Shown here one piece after another: positions 1-7,540 of a stretch of DNA of 64,000 nt. Position 1 is the first letter of the stretch. Every line of letters starts with the position of its first letter. Below the pieces are notes generated by a model. The model was given only the letters and a program-made list of their open reading frames with translations, was not told the DNA's origin and did not search any database. The translations under genes were made by a program, and so were the position numbers. Origin of the DNA: Kribbella sindirgiensis (lineage in GTDB: Bacteria; Actinomycetota; Actinomycetes; Propionibacteriales; Kribbellaceae); contig NZ_SJKA01000011.1 of assembly GCF_004331435.1 (NCBI RefSeq), positions 62,001-126,000 of the forward strand, read 5' to 3'.

Positions 1-1
1 G

Positions 2-553
2 GTGCGGACCGTCGAGCGGCGCGGTGCGTGGGTGACGCTGGCCCTCGGCACGATCGGGATCGTGGCCGCGATCTACGCGCTGATCGCGTTCCGCGGCTCC
101 GGGATGTGGCCGTTCGCGCTGTTGTTGATCGCGGCAATGATCCCACTGGTGCTCAGCACGGTGCTCGTGTACCGCCTGCAGGCCGAGCGCGTGGAGTGGT
201 ACGACGCCAACGAGCTGCCGCCCGTGGCGATGCGGATCTCCGCCAAGGGACTCGAGCTGGCCTGCGACGGCGCCGCGTTCCCCGTCGTACTGCCGTGGGC
301 GACCGTCCGCGGCTTCACCCAGCACAAGCTCCTCGGCCAGTACATGCTCGACCTGGCCCTGGTCCGGGGCGTCGGTGCGACGACGGCCGGTGTCCGCGGC
401 CTCGACCAGCCGTCGGTCCGCAGCGTCGTCAAGCCGAACCCGCTCCTGCGCCCCACCGGCATGTTCCTGGTGAAGGCCCTCGACCAGCCGGTGCACGTCA
501 TCGACGAGGCAATCAAGCACTTCTCCGACGGCACCGCGGGCGTGCTGCGCTGA
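2..553 (+). CDS. Two-TM membrane protein, 5' end probably cut by window edge
   Basis: The visible part (183 aa from a GTG at the edge) has two N-terminal hydrophobic segments (about residues 12-30 and 35-57) followed by a soluble domain with two LDQP motifs (VRGLDQP and VKALDQP) and a C-terminal amphipathic stretch. The next gene is a clear paralogue that starts about 20 residues further upstream of its first TM segment, so the true start is probably outside the window. Function unknown. The soluble part resembles bacterial PH-like or DUF-type domains anchored to the inner face of the membrane, but no family can be named with confidence. Confidence 0.7.
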   Translation: MRTVERRGAWVTLALGTIGIVAAIYALIAFRGSGMWPFALLLIAAMIPLVLSTVLVYRLQAERVEWYDANELPPVAMRISAKGLELACDGAAFPVVLPWATVRGFTQHKLLGQYMLDLALVRGVGATTAGVRGLDQPSVRSVVKPNPLLRPTGMFLVKALDQPVHVIDEAIKHFSDGTAGVLR

Positions 554-592
554 CCCCCGACCGCTGACCTGCCGACCTGCAAGGCTCGAGGC

Positions 593-1198
593 ATGAACGA
601 GAGCTTCGTGGTCGGTCTGAGGCGCGACGAGATGTTGCGCCGGCGTAGCACAGTCCGCCGGGTTCGGATGATCAGCGGTGGATTCACGCTGCTGATTTCG
701 ATGGCCGGCCTGGCCCTGTCGATCTGGCTGACGTTCTGGCTCGGCGGTTCGTGGGCCATGGGCGCGATGATGATCGCCTGCATGGTGTTCCTCTTCGGGA
801 GCAGCCTCGTCCCGTTCGTCCAGTGGGGCAAGCTGAAACGCTGGTACGCCGGCGCGGACCTCCCGCCGTACGCATTGCGGATGACCGCCGCCGGACTCGA
901 GCTCGGTGTGGAAGGTGCACCGGCGCCGGTCGTCCTGCCCTGGCCGGCAGTGGTGGGGTTCCGGCGGAAGCGGAGGCTCGGGCAGCCGCTCTTGCAGGTC
1001 GTCGTACAGCCCGGGGTCACCGCCGACAGCCCGGGTGTGAGTGGTCTCGACCAGCCGGTTGTCCGGGCACTGCTGCGGCGGAGCCGGCGGGTCAAGACTG
1101 CCGGTATCTACAGCGTCGCGTCTCTTGACCAGCCGGTTGAGGCCATCGATCAGGCGCTGCGGTACTTCTCGAACGGGGTAGCGGCGGTGGCTCGCTAA
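593..1198 (+). CDS. Membrane protein, tandem paralogue of the preceding gene
   Basis: 201 aa with two TM helices (about residues 25-47 and 52-73) and a cytoplasmic-type domain. It shares PVVLPW, two LDQP motifs (SGLDQPVV, ASLDQPVE) and a matching C-terminus (IDQALRYFSNG versus IDEAIKHFSDG) with the upstream gene, so the pair arose by tandem duplication. The ATG follows AAGGCTCGAGGC, which could act as a weak SD or as a leaderless -10. Its stop overlaps the stop of the convergent deacetylase gene by a few bases. Function unknown. Confidence 0.75.
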   Translation: MNESFVVGLRRDEMLRRRSTVRRVRMISGGFTLLISMAGLALSIWLTFWLGGSWAMGAMMIACMVFLFGSSLVPFVQWGKLKRWYAGADLPPYALRMTAAGLELGVEGAPAPVVLPWPAVVGFRRKRRLGQPLLQVVVQPGVTADSPGVSGLDQPVVRALLRRSRRVKTAGIYSVASLDQPVEAIDQALRYFSNGVAAVAR

Positions 1199-1995
1199 CA
1201 GGGCAGGGCGCGGTACGTGTAGCCGAGCTTGGTGAGTTTGGTCAGGGCTCGGTCGAGGGCGGCGACGGTTTGGGAGCGGTTGCCGCCGCCGTCGTGCATC
1301 AGGATGATCGCGCCGGGACGGGCGCCGGCCATGATCGCGTTCTCGATGTGCGCCGCGCCGGGTTTCTCCCAGTCCTTCGTGTCGACGTCCCAGAGCACCT
1401 GCCGCTGGTGGTACGCCGCGGCGATCGCCTGGATCTTCGTGTTCGTGGCGCCGGTCGGCGGCCGCAGGCACTTCGACTTCACGCCCATCGCGATCTCCTG
1501 CCGTACCTTCGCGTCCGGCAGCAGGGTCAGCGTCTTGTGGTCCCAGGTGTGGTTGCCGACGGTGTGCCCGGCGGCCCGCTCGGCGGCGATCAGTTCCGGG
1601 TACTGCGCCACCTGGATCCCGAGCACGAAGAACGTCGCCTGCGCCTTGTGCTTGCGCAGCAGCTGCAGGACCTTCGGGGTCCACTCGTGCTGCGGGCCGT
1701 CGTCGAAGGTCAGGTAGAGGACCTTCCCGTGCGCGGCCAGGTTCCAGTCGTCGGCGGGCGGCTTGGCGACCGGGTGCTTGACGGGCCGCGCGGGCTGCGT
1801 GGGTTGTTTGGTCGACGACGGTTCGCCGCGCTTGGACGTCACCGGCGTACCCAGCGGTTCGTGGCCGGCCGTCGGGGAGACCGGCGCGGCGGCAGACGTG
1901 ACGGAGTGCTCGGACGGCGTGGCGGCTTGGGCGAGGACGGCACCGCAGAGGAGGGCGGCGACCAACGGCAGGAGTTTGCCGGGCGGCTTGGTCAT
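1195..1995 (-). CDS. Exported polysaccharide deacetylase (CE4 / NodB homology domain)
   Basis: 266 aa. A signal peptide (residues 1-25, KLLPLVAALLCGAVLAQA) and a Ser/Thr/Pro-rich linker precede a NodB domain carrying the CE4 motifs in order: TFDDGP (catalytic and metal Asp), NHTWDH (metal His pair), RPPTG, DTKDW and ILMHDGG. Such enzymes remove N- or O-acetyl groups from peptidoglycan, chitin-like polymers or xylan outside the cell; the substrate cannot be told from sequence. The ATG at 1995 was chosen because GAGAAG lies 9 nt upstream; an ATG at 2004 touches that SD. Convergent with the upstream membrane protein (stops overlap) and divergent from the 5'-nucleotidase. Confidence 0.88.
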   Translation of the reverse strand: MTKPPGKLLPLVAALLCGAVLAQAATPSEHSVTSAAAPVSPTAGHEPLGTPVTSKRGEPSSTKQPTQPARPVKHPVAKPPADDWNLAAHGKVLYLTFDDGPQHEWTPKVLQLLRKHKAQATFFVLGIQVAQYPELIAAERAAGHTVGNHTWDHKTLTLLPDAKVRQEIAMGVKSKCLRPPTGATNTKIQAIAAAYHQRQVLWDVDTKDWEKPGAAHIENAIMAGARPGAIILMHDGGGNRSQTVAALDRALTKLTKLGYTYRALPC

Positions 1996-2110
1996 GACGG
2001 GCATCTTCTCGCGAGTCCGGTGCCATGCGTTGGTGGGGGTGGGGGTGTGTCGGTCGTATCGTGTGCTTTCGGGCCGGAGATCCCGGCGAGTTGACCTGTG
2101 AGGCGGGGCG

Positions 2111-3955
2111 ATGACGGACAGCGGTGAGCGGACCACGATGACACGACGGACGGTGATCGGCGGTGCGGCGGCGCTGGCCGCGGCCGGGTTCCAGGCGGTT
2201 CCGGCGTACGCGGGTGGTGGATCGTCGGGCAAGACGGTCCGGCTGACCGTGATGGGCACCACGGACCTGCACGGCAACGTCTTCAACTGGGACTACTTCA
2301 AGAACGCCGAGTACGACGACAGCGCGCACAACGACATCGGCCTGGCCAAGATCTCCACGCTGGTCAGCGCGGTCCGGGACCGGATCGCCGCCGACCGGCA
2401 TGCGCCGCGCCCGCTACTGCTCGACGCCGGCGACACCATCCAGGGCACGCCGCTGGCGTACTACTTCGCGAAGATCGAGCCCATCACCGGCGGTCACATC
2501 CACCCGATGGCGGCCGCGATGAACCGGATCGGGTACGACGCCGCCGCGCTCGGCAACCACGAGTTCAACTACGGCCTCGACATCCTCCGCAAGTTCCAGC
2601 GGCAGCTGCGGTTCCCGCTGCTCGGCGCGAACGCCCAGGACTGGACCACGGGCCTGCCGGTGTTCCCGCCGTACACGCTGAAGCGGGTGCACGTGCCGGG
2701 GGAGAAGCCGATCACCGTCGGCATCCTCGGCCTGACCAACCCGGGGATCGCGATCTGGGACAAGGCGAACGTCGAGAACAAGCTGAAGTTCGGCGGCATC
2801 GTCGAGCTCGCGAAGATCTGGGCGCCGCGGGTCCGCAAGGCCGGCGCCGACGTGGTGATCGCCTCCGTGCACTCGGGGATGGATCTGTCCTCGTCGTACG
2901 GCGACGCGCTGCCCTACCCGGAGAACGCGTCGGTGCTGATGGCCGAGACCGTCCCGGGCATCGACGCCGTCCTGGTCGGGCACGCGCACCTGGAGATCCC
3001 CGAGCGGCTCGTCACGAACAAGACCAGCGGCGAGCAGGTGGTGCTCAGCGAGCCGCTGAAGTGGGGGATGCGGCTGTCGCTGTTCGACCTCGACCTGCAG
3101 AAGGTCCGCGGGCAGTGGAAGGTCGTCGGCCGGCACAGCCAGGTGCTGAACGCGAACACCGTCGACGCCGACCCGCACGTGGTGGACGTGCTGCAGAAGG
3201 ACCACGACAAGGTCGTCGAGTACGTCAACTCGAAGATCGGCACCTGCACCGAGGCGATGTCCGCGGCGACCGCGCCCTGGGAGGACACCGCCGCGCTGGA
3301 CTTCGTCAACTTCATCCAGGCCGACGCGGTCTCGAAGGCCCTCGCCGGTACGCCGCAGGCGTCGCTGCCGGTGCTGGCGATCGCGGCGCCGTTCAACCGG
3401 GCCGCCGCGATCCCGGCCGGCGATGTCTCGATCCGCGACGTCGCTGGGCTCTACATCTTCGACAACACGCTGCTCGGGGTGACGATGACGGGCGCGCAGA
3501 TCAAGGAGTACCTGGAGTTCTCCGCTTTGTACTTCAAGCAGGTGACCGGGACCGGGCCGTTCCCGTCCTCGGATGTCACCAACGCCCCGACCCCGACCGC
3601 GCCGAACGGCACGCCGGACTACAACTACGACATCATGGGCGGCCTGTCGAAGCCGCTGACCTACAAGATCGACATCGCCAAGGCGGCCGGCACCCGGATC
3701 ACCGACCTCGCGTACGACGGCACACCGGTGGCCGCCGACCAGCAGTTCGTTGTCGCGGTCAACAACTACCGCCAGTCCGGCGGCGGCAACTTCCCGCACG
3801 TCAAGACCGCCCCGGTCGTCTACAACCGCCAGGTCGAGATCCGCCAGTTGATGATCGACTACGTCACCGCCACCGGCACCGTCGACCCGACCACCTTCCA
3901 CACCACCGACTGGTCCCTGACCTCCAACGGCTCCCCGATCACGGTCACCCCCTGA
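2111..3955 (+). CDS. Exported bifunctional 5'-nucleotidase / 2',3'-cyclic phosphodiesterase
   Basis: 614 aa. It begins with a twin-arginine signal (TRRTVIGG followed by an Ala-rich core and AYA cleavage site near residue 34). The calcineurin-like metallophosphatase domain shows TTDLHGN, DAGDTIQGTP, GNHEFNYG, SVHSGMD and GHAHLE, which together form the dinuclear metal site. The C-terminal 5'-nucleotidase substrate domain is recognisable from GDVSIRD, YIFDNTL and NNYRQSGGGNFP. The family (UshA/CpdB/YfkN) scavenges phosphate and nucleosides from extracellular nucleotides. It starts 9 nt after a GAGGCGGGG-type SD and ends 4 nt before a strong hairpin. Confidence 0.9.
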   Translation: MTDSGERTTMTRRTVIGGAAALAAAGFQAVPAYAGGGSSGKTVRLTVMGTTDLHGNVFNWDYFKNAEYDDSAHNDIGLAKISTLVSAVRDRIAADRHAPRPLLLDAGDTIQGTPLAYYFAKIEPITGGHIHPMAAAMNRIGYDAAALGNHEFNYGLDILRKFQRQLRFPLLGANAQDWTTGLPVFPPYTLKRVHVPGEKPITVGILGLTNPGIAIWDKANVENKLKFGGIVELAKIWAPRVRKAGADVVIASVHSGMDLSSSYGDALPYPENASVLMAETVPGIDAVLVGHAHLEIPERLVTNKTSGEQVVLSEPLKWGMRLSLFDLDLQKVRGQWKVVGRHSQVLNANTVDADPHVVDVLQKDHDKVVEYVNSKIGTCTEAMSAATAPWEDTAALDFVNFIQADAVSKALAGTPQASLPVLAIAAPFNRAAAIPAGDVSIRDVAGLYIFDNTLLGVTMTGAQIKEYLEFSALYFKQVTGTGPFPSSDVTNAPTPTAPNGTPDYNYDIMGGLSKPLTYKIDIAKAAGTRITDLAYDGTPVAADQQFVVAVNNYRQSGGGNFPHVKTAPVVYNRQVEIRQLMIDYVTATGTVDPTTFHTTDWSLTSNGSPITVTP

Positions 3956-3959
3956 CCCC

Positions 3960-3999
3960 GCTTCTGCGAGTGGCTGTTACGCCAGCCACTCGCAGAAGC
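3960..3999. terminator. Bidirectional hairpin; loop holds the stop codon of the minus-strand gene
   Basis: A perfect 17-bp stem (3960-3976 paired with 3983-3999, core CTTCTGCGAGTGGCTG) closes on a 6-nt loop TTACGC. The loop contains the TAA of the minus-strand membrane-protein gene (3977-3979). It lies 4 nt after the nucleotidase stop, so one hairpin can terminate both convergent transcripts. No T-run of note follows on either side. Confidence 0.75.
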
Positions 4000-4948
4000 C
4001 ACAGCCGACCGATTCGGCGGCGAGCGGAAAGGCGGAGCGCGGTCGCAGGGATCTCGCGACCTGTTCGGCGCGGGCGTCGTGCAGTCGCTGGACCTCCGCG
4101 CCGCCATAGGTTCCTGCCCGGACGTAGGCCCACTGGCGATCCCCGGCATGGACGAAGTAGTGGGTCTGACCGTTGGCGCCCTGTCCTTGCCACAGGTTCG
4201 GGGCGAGTTCCGTGCAGCCGGTCACCGTGACCGGACCTTCGACACGGTCGGTGAAGCCGGTGCACGGTGCCTGGTCCGGGGCCGCGTTGCGAACGGTGAC
4301 AGAGACCTCGGCGATCCGCTGTCCGTTCGACGGGGGCTCCATCACGTCGTACTCGAACCCGGAGTCCCACGAGCGCACGGTGTACGGCCAGGTGCCGTCC
4401 AGGTCGGTCTGCAGCGGCCGGGCGATGACAGCCTCGATCCGCCGCTGTTCCGACCACACCTTGGCGAGCTTGACACCGGCCGGGAGGGCGCCGAGGAGCA
4501 CGACGCCTGCCGCGATCAGAACCGCCACCCGCGACGGCCGCGACCACTGCCGATGCCCGCCGTCGGCCGGCCGGTGGCAGCGCTGGAGAACCACGCCGGC
4601 CGAGAACGCGACAGCGGCCAGGAAGAAGAGTGGCTGGCCCCATCCGAGGAGCGACGCCCACGCCGCGGCGAGAAGCGCGAGTACGCCGATCGCGGCGCCG
4701 GCGCCGAAGATCGCGCCGACGCGCAGACGGATCGCGAACACCAGGATCGCCAGCGCCATCGCGATCCCGCCGCCGAGAGCGCCGTACGCGATGCCGCCGA
4801 CGGCCGCCCAGCATTCCTCTTCGGGCAGGCAGTCCGCGGACTGGACGCTCGTCACGATGATCCCGACCACGACGCCCACGCCCAGACCGATGCCCAGGGC
4901 ACGGAGCACGATGACGACGATCGATCCTGCCCAGGTGCGCTCCTTCAT
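3977..4948 (-). CDS. Multi-spanning membrane protein of unknown function
   Basis: 323 aa with about five hydrophobic segments in the first 175 residues (near 8-32, 46-68, 74-92, 98-116, 142-160). A soluble extracytoplasmic C-terminal half of about 150 residues follows, with several Cys (CTGF, TGCTE, CGFCEW). The C-terminal CGFCEWLA is encoded by the stem of the shared terminator hairpin. I recognise no family. Divergent from the GntR operon, with 95 bp between the starts. Confidence 0.7.
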   Translation of the reverse strand: MKERTWAGSIVVIVLRALGIGLGVGVVVGIIVTSVQSADCLPEEECWAAVGGIAYGALGGGIAMALAILVFAIRLRVGAIFGAGAAIGVLALLAAAWASLLGWGQPLFFLAAVAFSAGVVLQRCHRPADGGHRQWSRPSRVAVLIAAGVVLLGALPAGVKLAKVWSEQRRIEAVIARPLQTDLDGTWPYTVRSWDSGFEYDVMEPPSNGQRIAEVSVTVRNAAPDQAPCTGFTDRVEGPVTVTGCTELAPNLWQGQGANGQTHYFVHAGDRQWAYVRAGTYGGAEVQRLHDARAEQVARSLRPRSAFPLAAESVGCGFCEWLA

Positions 4949-5008
4949 GCCAGCAAGGTATGGGCACGGACGGTCACCGCACCTGAGCAGAACTACTCGT
5001 TCGAGAGC

Positions 5009-5043
5009 TTGACCGACGTAAGGCTAAGTGATTTAGTCACTTT
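5009..5043 (+). promoter_or_regulatory. Leaderless promoter of the GntR operon
   Basis: TTGACC (5009-5014), a 17-nt spacer, and TTTAGT (5032-5037) end 6 nt before the GTG at 5044. Transcription would therefore start at the start codon itself. No Shine-Dalgarno sequence is present. This is the best -35/-10 pair in the window. Confidence 0.6.
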
Positions 5044-5051
5044 GTGACTTA
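5025..5051. promoter_or_regulatory. Probable GntR operator overlapping -10 and start codon
   Basis: Overlapping inverted repeats: AAGTGA-N5-TCACTT (5026-5042) and AGTCAC-TTT-GTGACT (5035-5049), flanked by TAAGTGA and TGACTTA. They cover the -10 box and the GTG start of the regulator gene, which suits autorepression of the operon by its own first product. The regulator assignment is inference from adjacency. Confidence 0.5.
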
Positions 5052-5733
5052 CTCAGCTTCTGAGGCGCTGCCCAGTTTGTCGGACCGGTTGACCGAGTCG
5101 ATCCTCGGGATCATCCGGGACGGCGGGCTGCGGCCCGGTGACGCGATCCCGTCGGCGCGGGAGCTGGCGAAGCGGTTCGCGATCACCACGCCGACGGTGC
5201 GGGAGGCGCTGCGGAAGCTCGAGGCGACCGGAGCGGTCGAGTTCCGGCACGGGTCGGGGACGTACGTCGGTCCGACGATCAACAACGTCGTACTGGCGAA
5301 TCCGCACCGGCCGCCGATCACCAAGGACTCGGTGTTGCAGCTGATCAGCGCCCGCCTGGTGATCGAGCCGGCCGTCGCGGCGCAGTCCGCTCTCGCGCGC
5401 CGGGCCGAGAACCTGGAGCGCCTGGAGGCCGCGGTCACCAACGCGCTCGTCCCGCCCGGCGGTCCGGCGTTCGCTTTGAACTTTCACGTTGAGCTCGCGG
5501 CGGCATCCGGGAACCCTTTGCTGCAAGAGGTTCTGGCGTCGCTGCTGAAGGTCAGGGTCCGCGAGCAGCAGCTGATCCGCGCGCTGTACGACAACCGCGG
5601 ACGCGACCACGAGGAGCACCAGGCGATCGTCGACGCGGTCCGCGCGCAGGACGCCGTACGGGCCGAGCAGCTGACCCGGGCCCACCTGGACAACATCCGC
5701 CAGACCGTCGAATCCGCCCCGGAGTTCTCATGA
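5044..5733 (+). CDS. GntR/FadR-type (FCD) transcriptional regulator
   Basis: 229 aa. The N-terminal winged helix (residues about 12-80) has the GntR signature LRPGDAIPSARELAKRF, TVREALRKLEATG and FRHGSGTYV. The C-terminal half is an all-helical FCD effector domain, with FHVELAAASGN and EEHQAIVDAV typical of its metal/ligand pocket. Such regulators usually repress neighbouring catabolic genes and release DNA on binding a carboxylate. The stop overlaps the creatininase start by 4 bp (ATGA). Starts with GTG in a leaderless context. Confidence 0.9.
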   Translation: MTYSASEALPSLSDRLTESILGIIRDGGLRPGDAIPSARELAKRFAITTPTVREALRKLEATGAVEFRHGSGTYVGPTINNVVLANPHRPPITKDSVLQLISARLVIEPAVAAQSALARRAENLERLEAAVTNALVPPGGPAFALNFHVELAAASGNPLLQEVLASLLKVRVREQQLIRALYDNRGRDHEEHQAIVDAVRAQDAVRAEQLTRAHLDNIRQTVESAPEFS

Positions 5734-6521
5734 CCGCCTATCCGGAAACAAATCGTCACCAGGTGACCAAAAAGTTCCGGAAACTTGGCGACCTGACGAC
5801 CGACGAGGCTGCCGCCGCGGTCCGGCAGTCGCCGCTCGTGATCATCCCGGTCGGCGCGCAGGAACAGCACGGCGGCGGGATGGCGATGTCCACCGACACC
5901 GTCCGCGCCGTCGGCGTCGCCGAGCGGGTCGCGGAACGGCTGGCCGGCCGCGCGGTGCTCGCCCCGGCCGTCCCGTACGGCGTCTCACCGCACCACATGT
6001 CCTTCGCCGGGACGATGACGTTGTCACCGGCAACGTTCATGCACGTTCTCCGGGACCTGGTGGCCAGCCTGCACGACCACGGCTGGCGGCAGTTCCTGGT
6101 GATCACCGGGCACGGAGGGAACAACGCCGCCCTGTCCGTGCTCGCGCAGGAGTACGTCCGCAGCGAGCTGACGTTCGCGTGGACCCCGGTCACGTCCGTC
6201 GTCGCAGACCTGATCACCGGAGTCAGCGAGGTGCACGGCCACGCCGGCGAGGCGGAGACCGCGCAGATGCTGTACCTGGCGCCGGACCTGGTCCAGGCCG
6301 ACCGCCTGGAGCCCGGCGCCACCACGCTCGACGACTTGACCACCACGGCCCGGCTCTCCCGGCAGTCGCGCGGACCGCGGCTGTCCGTCGGGTTCGACGC
6401 GTACCACAAGCGTGGCGTGCTGGGTGATCCCCGCCGCGCCACAGCCGAGGACGGCCGGCTCCTCGTGGAGACCGCCGCCGACCGCATCGCCACCTTCGCC
6501 GACGAACTCCTGTCGGCCTGA
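5730..6521 (+). CDS. Creatininase-family amidohydrolase
   Basis: 263 aa, the usual family length. Metal-binding and catalytic motifs are intact: PVGAQEQHGG with the following STDT (Glu, His, Asp ligands), ITGHGGNNAA and HGHAGEAETA. Members hydrolyse creatinine, cyclic or formamide-type C-N bonds, or act in cofactor maturation (MftE, ArfB). With a GntR regulator upstream and an AbgT-type transporter downstream, a role in breaking down an imported amide or lactam is likely; the substrate is unknown. Translationally coupled to the regulator by an ATGA overlap. Confidence 0.85.
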   Translation: MTAYPETNRHQVTKKFRKLGDLTTDEAAAAVRQSPLVIIPVGAQEQHGGGMAMSTDTVRAVGVAERVAERLAGRAVLAPAVPYGVSPHHMSFAGTMTLSPATFMHVLRDLVASLHDHGWRQFLVITGHGGNNAALSVLAQEYVRSELTFAWTPVTSVVADLITGVSEVHGHAGEAETAQMLYLAPDLVQADRLEPGATTLDDLTTTARLSRQSRGPRLSVGFDAYHKRGVLGDPRRATAEDGRLLVETAADRIATFADELLSA

Positions 6522-6604
6522 CGCTGCACCACCGAACACTGGACCTTCGCTCAGGGAGGTCCAGGCGCGAGCCTGCCCGCCCGCATGCCCCTTGGAGGCC
6601 CCTG

Positions 6605-7540
6605 ATGAACTTCGCACGCCCGAAAATCCCCCGTCGTACCGCCCGCCGGGTTGGTGCGCTGCTCGGAGCGGCGGCTCTGGTGACCGCCGCCACCACGTTG
6701 CCCACAGCAACTGCTGCCTCCGCGGGTAGTCCCGGCTGCGGCAAGCAGGCCGCACCGAGTGGCGACTACACCGTCACGAGCGGCGGCATCACGCGCACCT
6801 ATCGACTGCACGTACCGGACAACTACCAGAGCTCCAAGGCCAAGCGGCTCATCCTCGTCTACCACGGCCGCGGCAAGACCGGCGCCCAGACCGAGGCGTT
6901 CTCCGACCTGTCGAAACTCGACGCGATCGTTGCCTACCCCAACGGTGTGATCGGCGACGAGAACAAGCAGGCCTGGCAGGGCGCGCCGTACTCCGCCGAC
7001 GGCGTCGACGACGTTCAGTTCACGCGGGACCTGCTGGACCAGCTCGAGTCGTCGTACTGCGTCGACACCGACGCCGTCTACGCGACCGGCAAATCCAACG
7101 GCGCCGGCTTCACCGGGATACTCGCCTGTCAGCTCGCCGACCGGATCGCGGCGATCGCCCCGGTCTCCGGCGCGTTCTACATCGAGGGCACCCACTGCGC
7201 GCCGAGCCGCCCGGTGCCCGTCCTCGACATCCACGGCACCGGCGACACCACGATCCCGTACGGCGGTGACGGTCAGCGCGACCTGCCCGACGTACAGACC
7301 TGGGTCCGGGATTGGGCCGTCCGCGACCACTGCGACCCTGACCCGAGGACTTCGCAGCTCGGTGACGACGTCCTGAAGTTCACCTACAGGGGCTGCAAGG
7401 CCGACGTCGTGCACGTCGCAGTCACCGACGGCGGGCACAGCTGGCCGGGATCGGATTCGACGTCCGGGCCTGGCTATGTGACGCAGACGTTCGAGGCGCA
7501 CGAGTTGATCGGCGCGTTCTTCAAGGCGCACACGTTATGA
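6605..7540 (+). CDS. Secreted PHB-depolymerase / feruloyl-esterase-like hydrolase
   Basis: 311 aa. Signal peptide (residues 1-42, two Arg clusters then an Ala/Thr-rich core), then an alpha/beta-hydrolase of the LpqC/PHB-depolymerase family. Visible catalytic elements are GKSNGAG (nucleophile Ser), HGTGDTTIPYGG (Asp) and DGGHSWPG (His). Cys residues at the mature N-terminus (PGCGK) and elsewhere may form disulfides. SD GGAGG precedes the ATG. The preceding 83-nt gap holds an 8-bp hairpin (6539-6546 with 6557-6564). The gene overlaps the transporter start by 4 bp, so an ester could be cut outside and the product imported. Confidence 0.82.
   Translation: MNFARPKIPRRTARRVGALLGAAALVTAATTLPTATAASAGSPGCGKQAAPSGDYTVTSGGITRTYRLHVPDNYQSSKAKRLILVYHGRGKTGAQTEAFSDLSKLDAIVAYPNGVIGDENKQAWQGAPYSADGVDDVQFTRDLLDQLESSYCVDTDAVYATGKSNGAGFTGILACQLADRIAAIAPVSGAFYIEGTHCAPSRPVPVLDIHGTGDTTIPYGGDGQRDLPDVQTWVRDWAVRDHCDPDPRTSQLGDDVLKFTYRGCKADVVHVAVTDGGHSWPGSDSTSGPGYVTQTFEAHELIGAFFKAHTL

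Noticed and set aside
6539-6564. Hairpin CTGGACCT/AGGTCCAG between creatininase and esterase genes
   Set aside because: Only 8 bp, no T-run, and the flanking genes look co-transcribed. It may reduce downstream expression but is not a convincing terminator.
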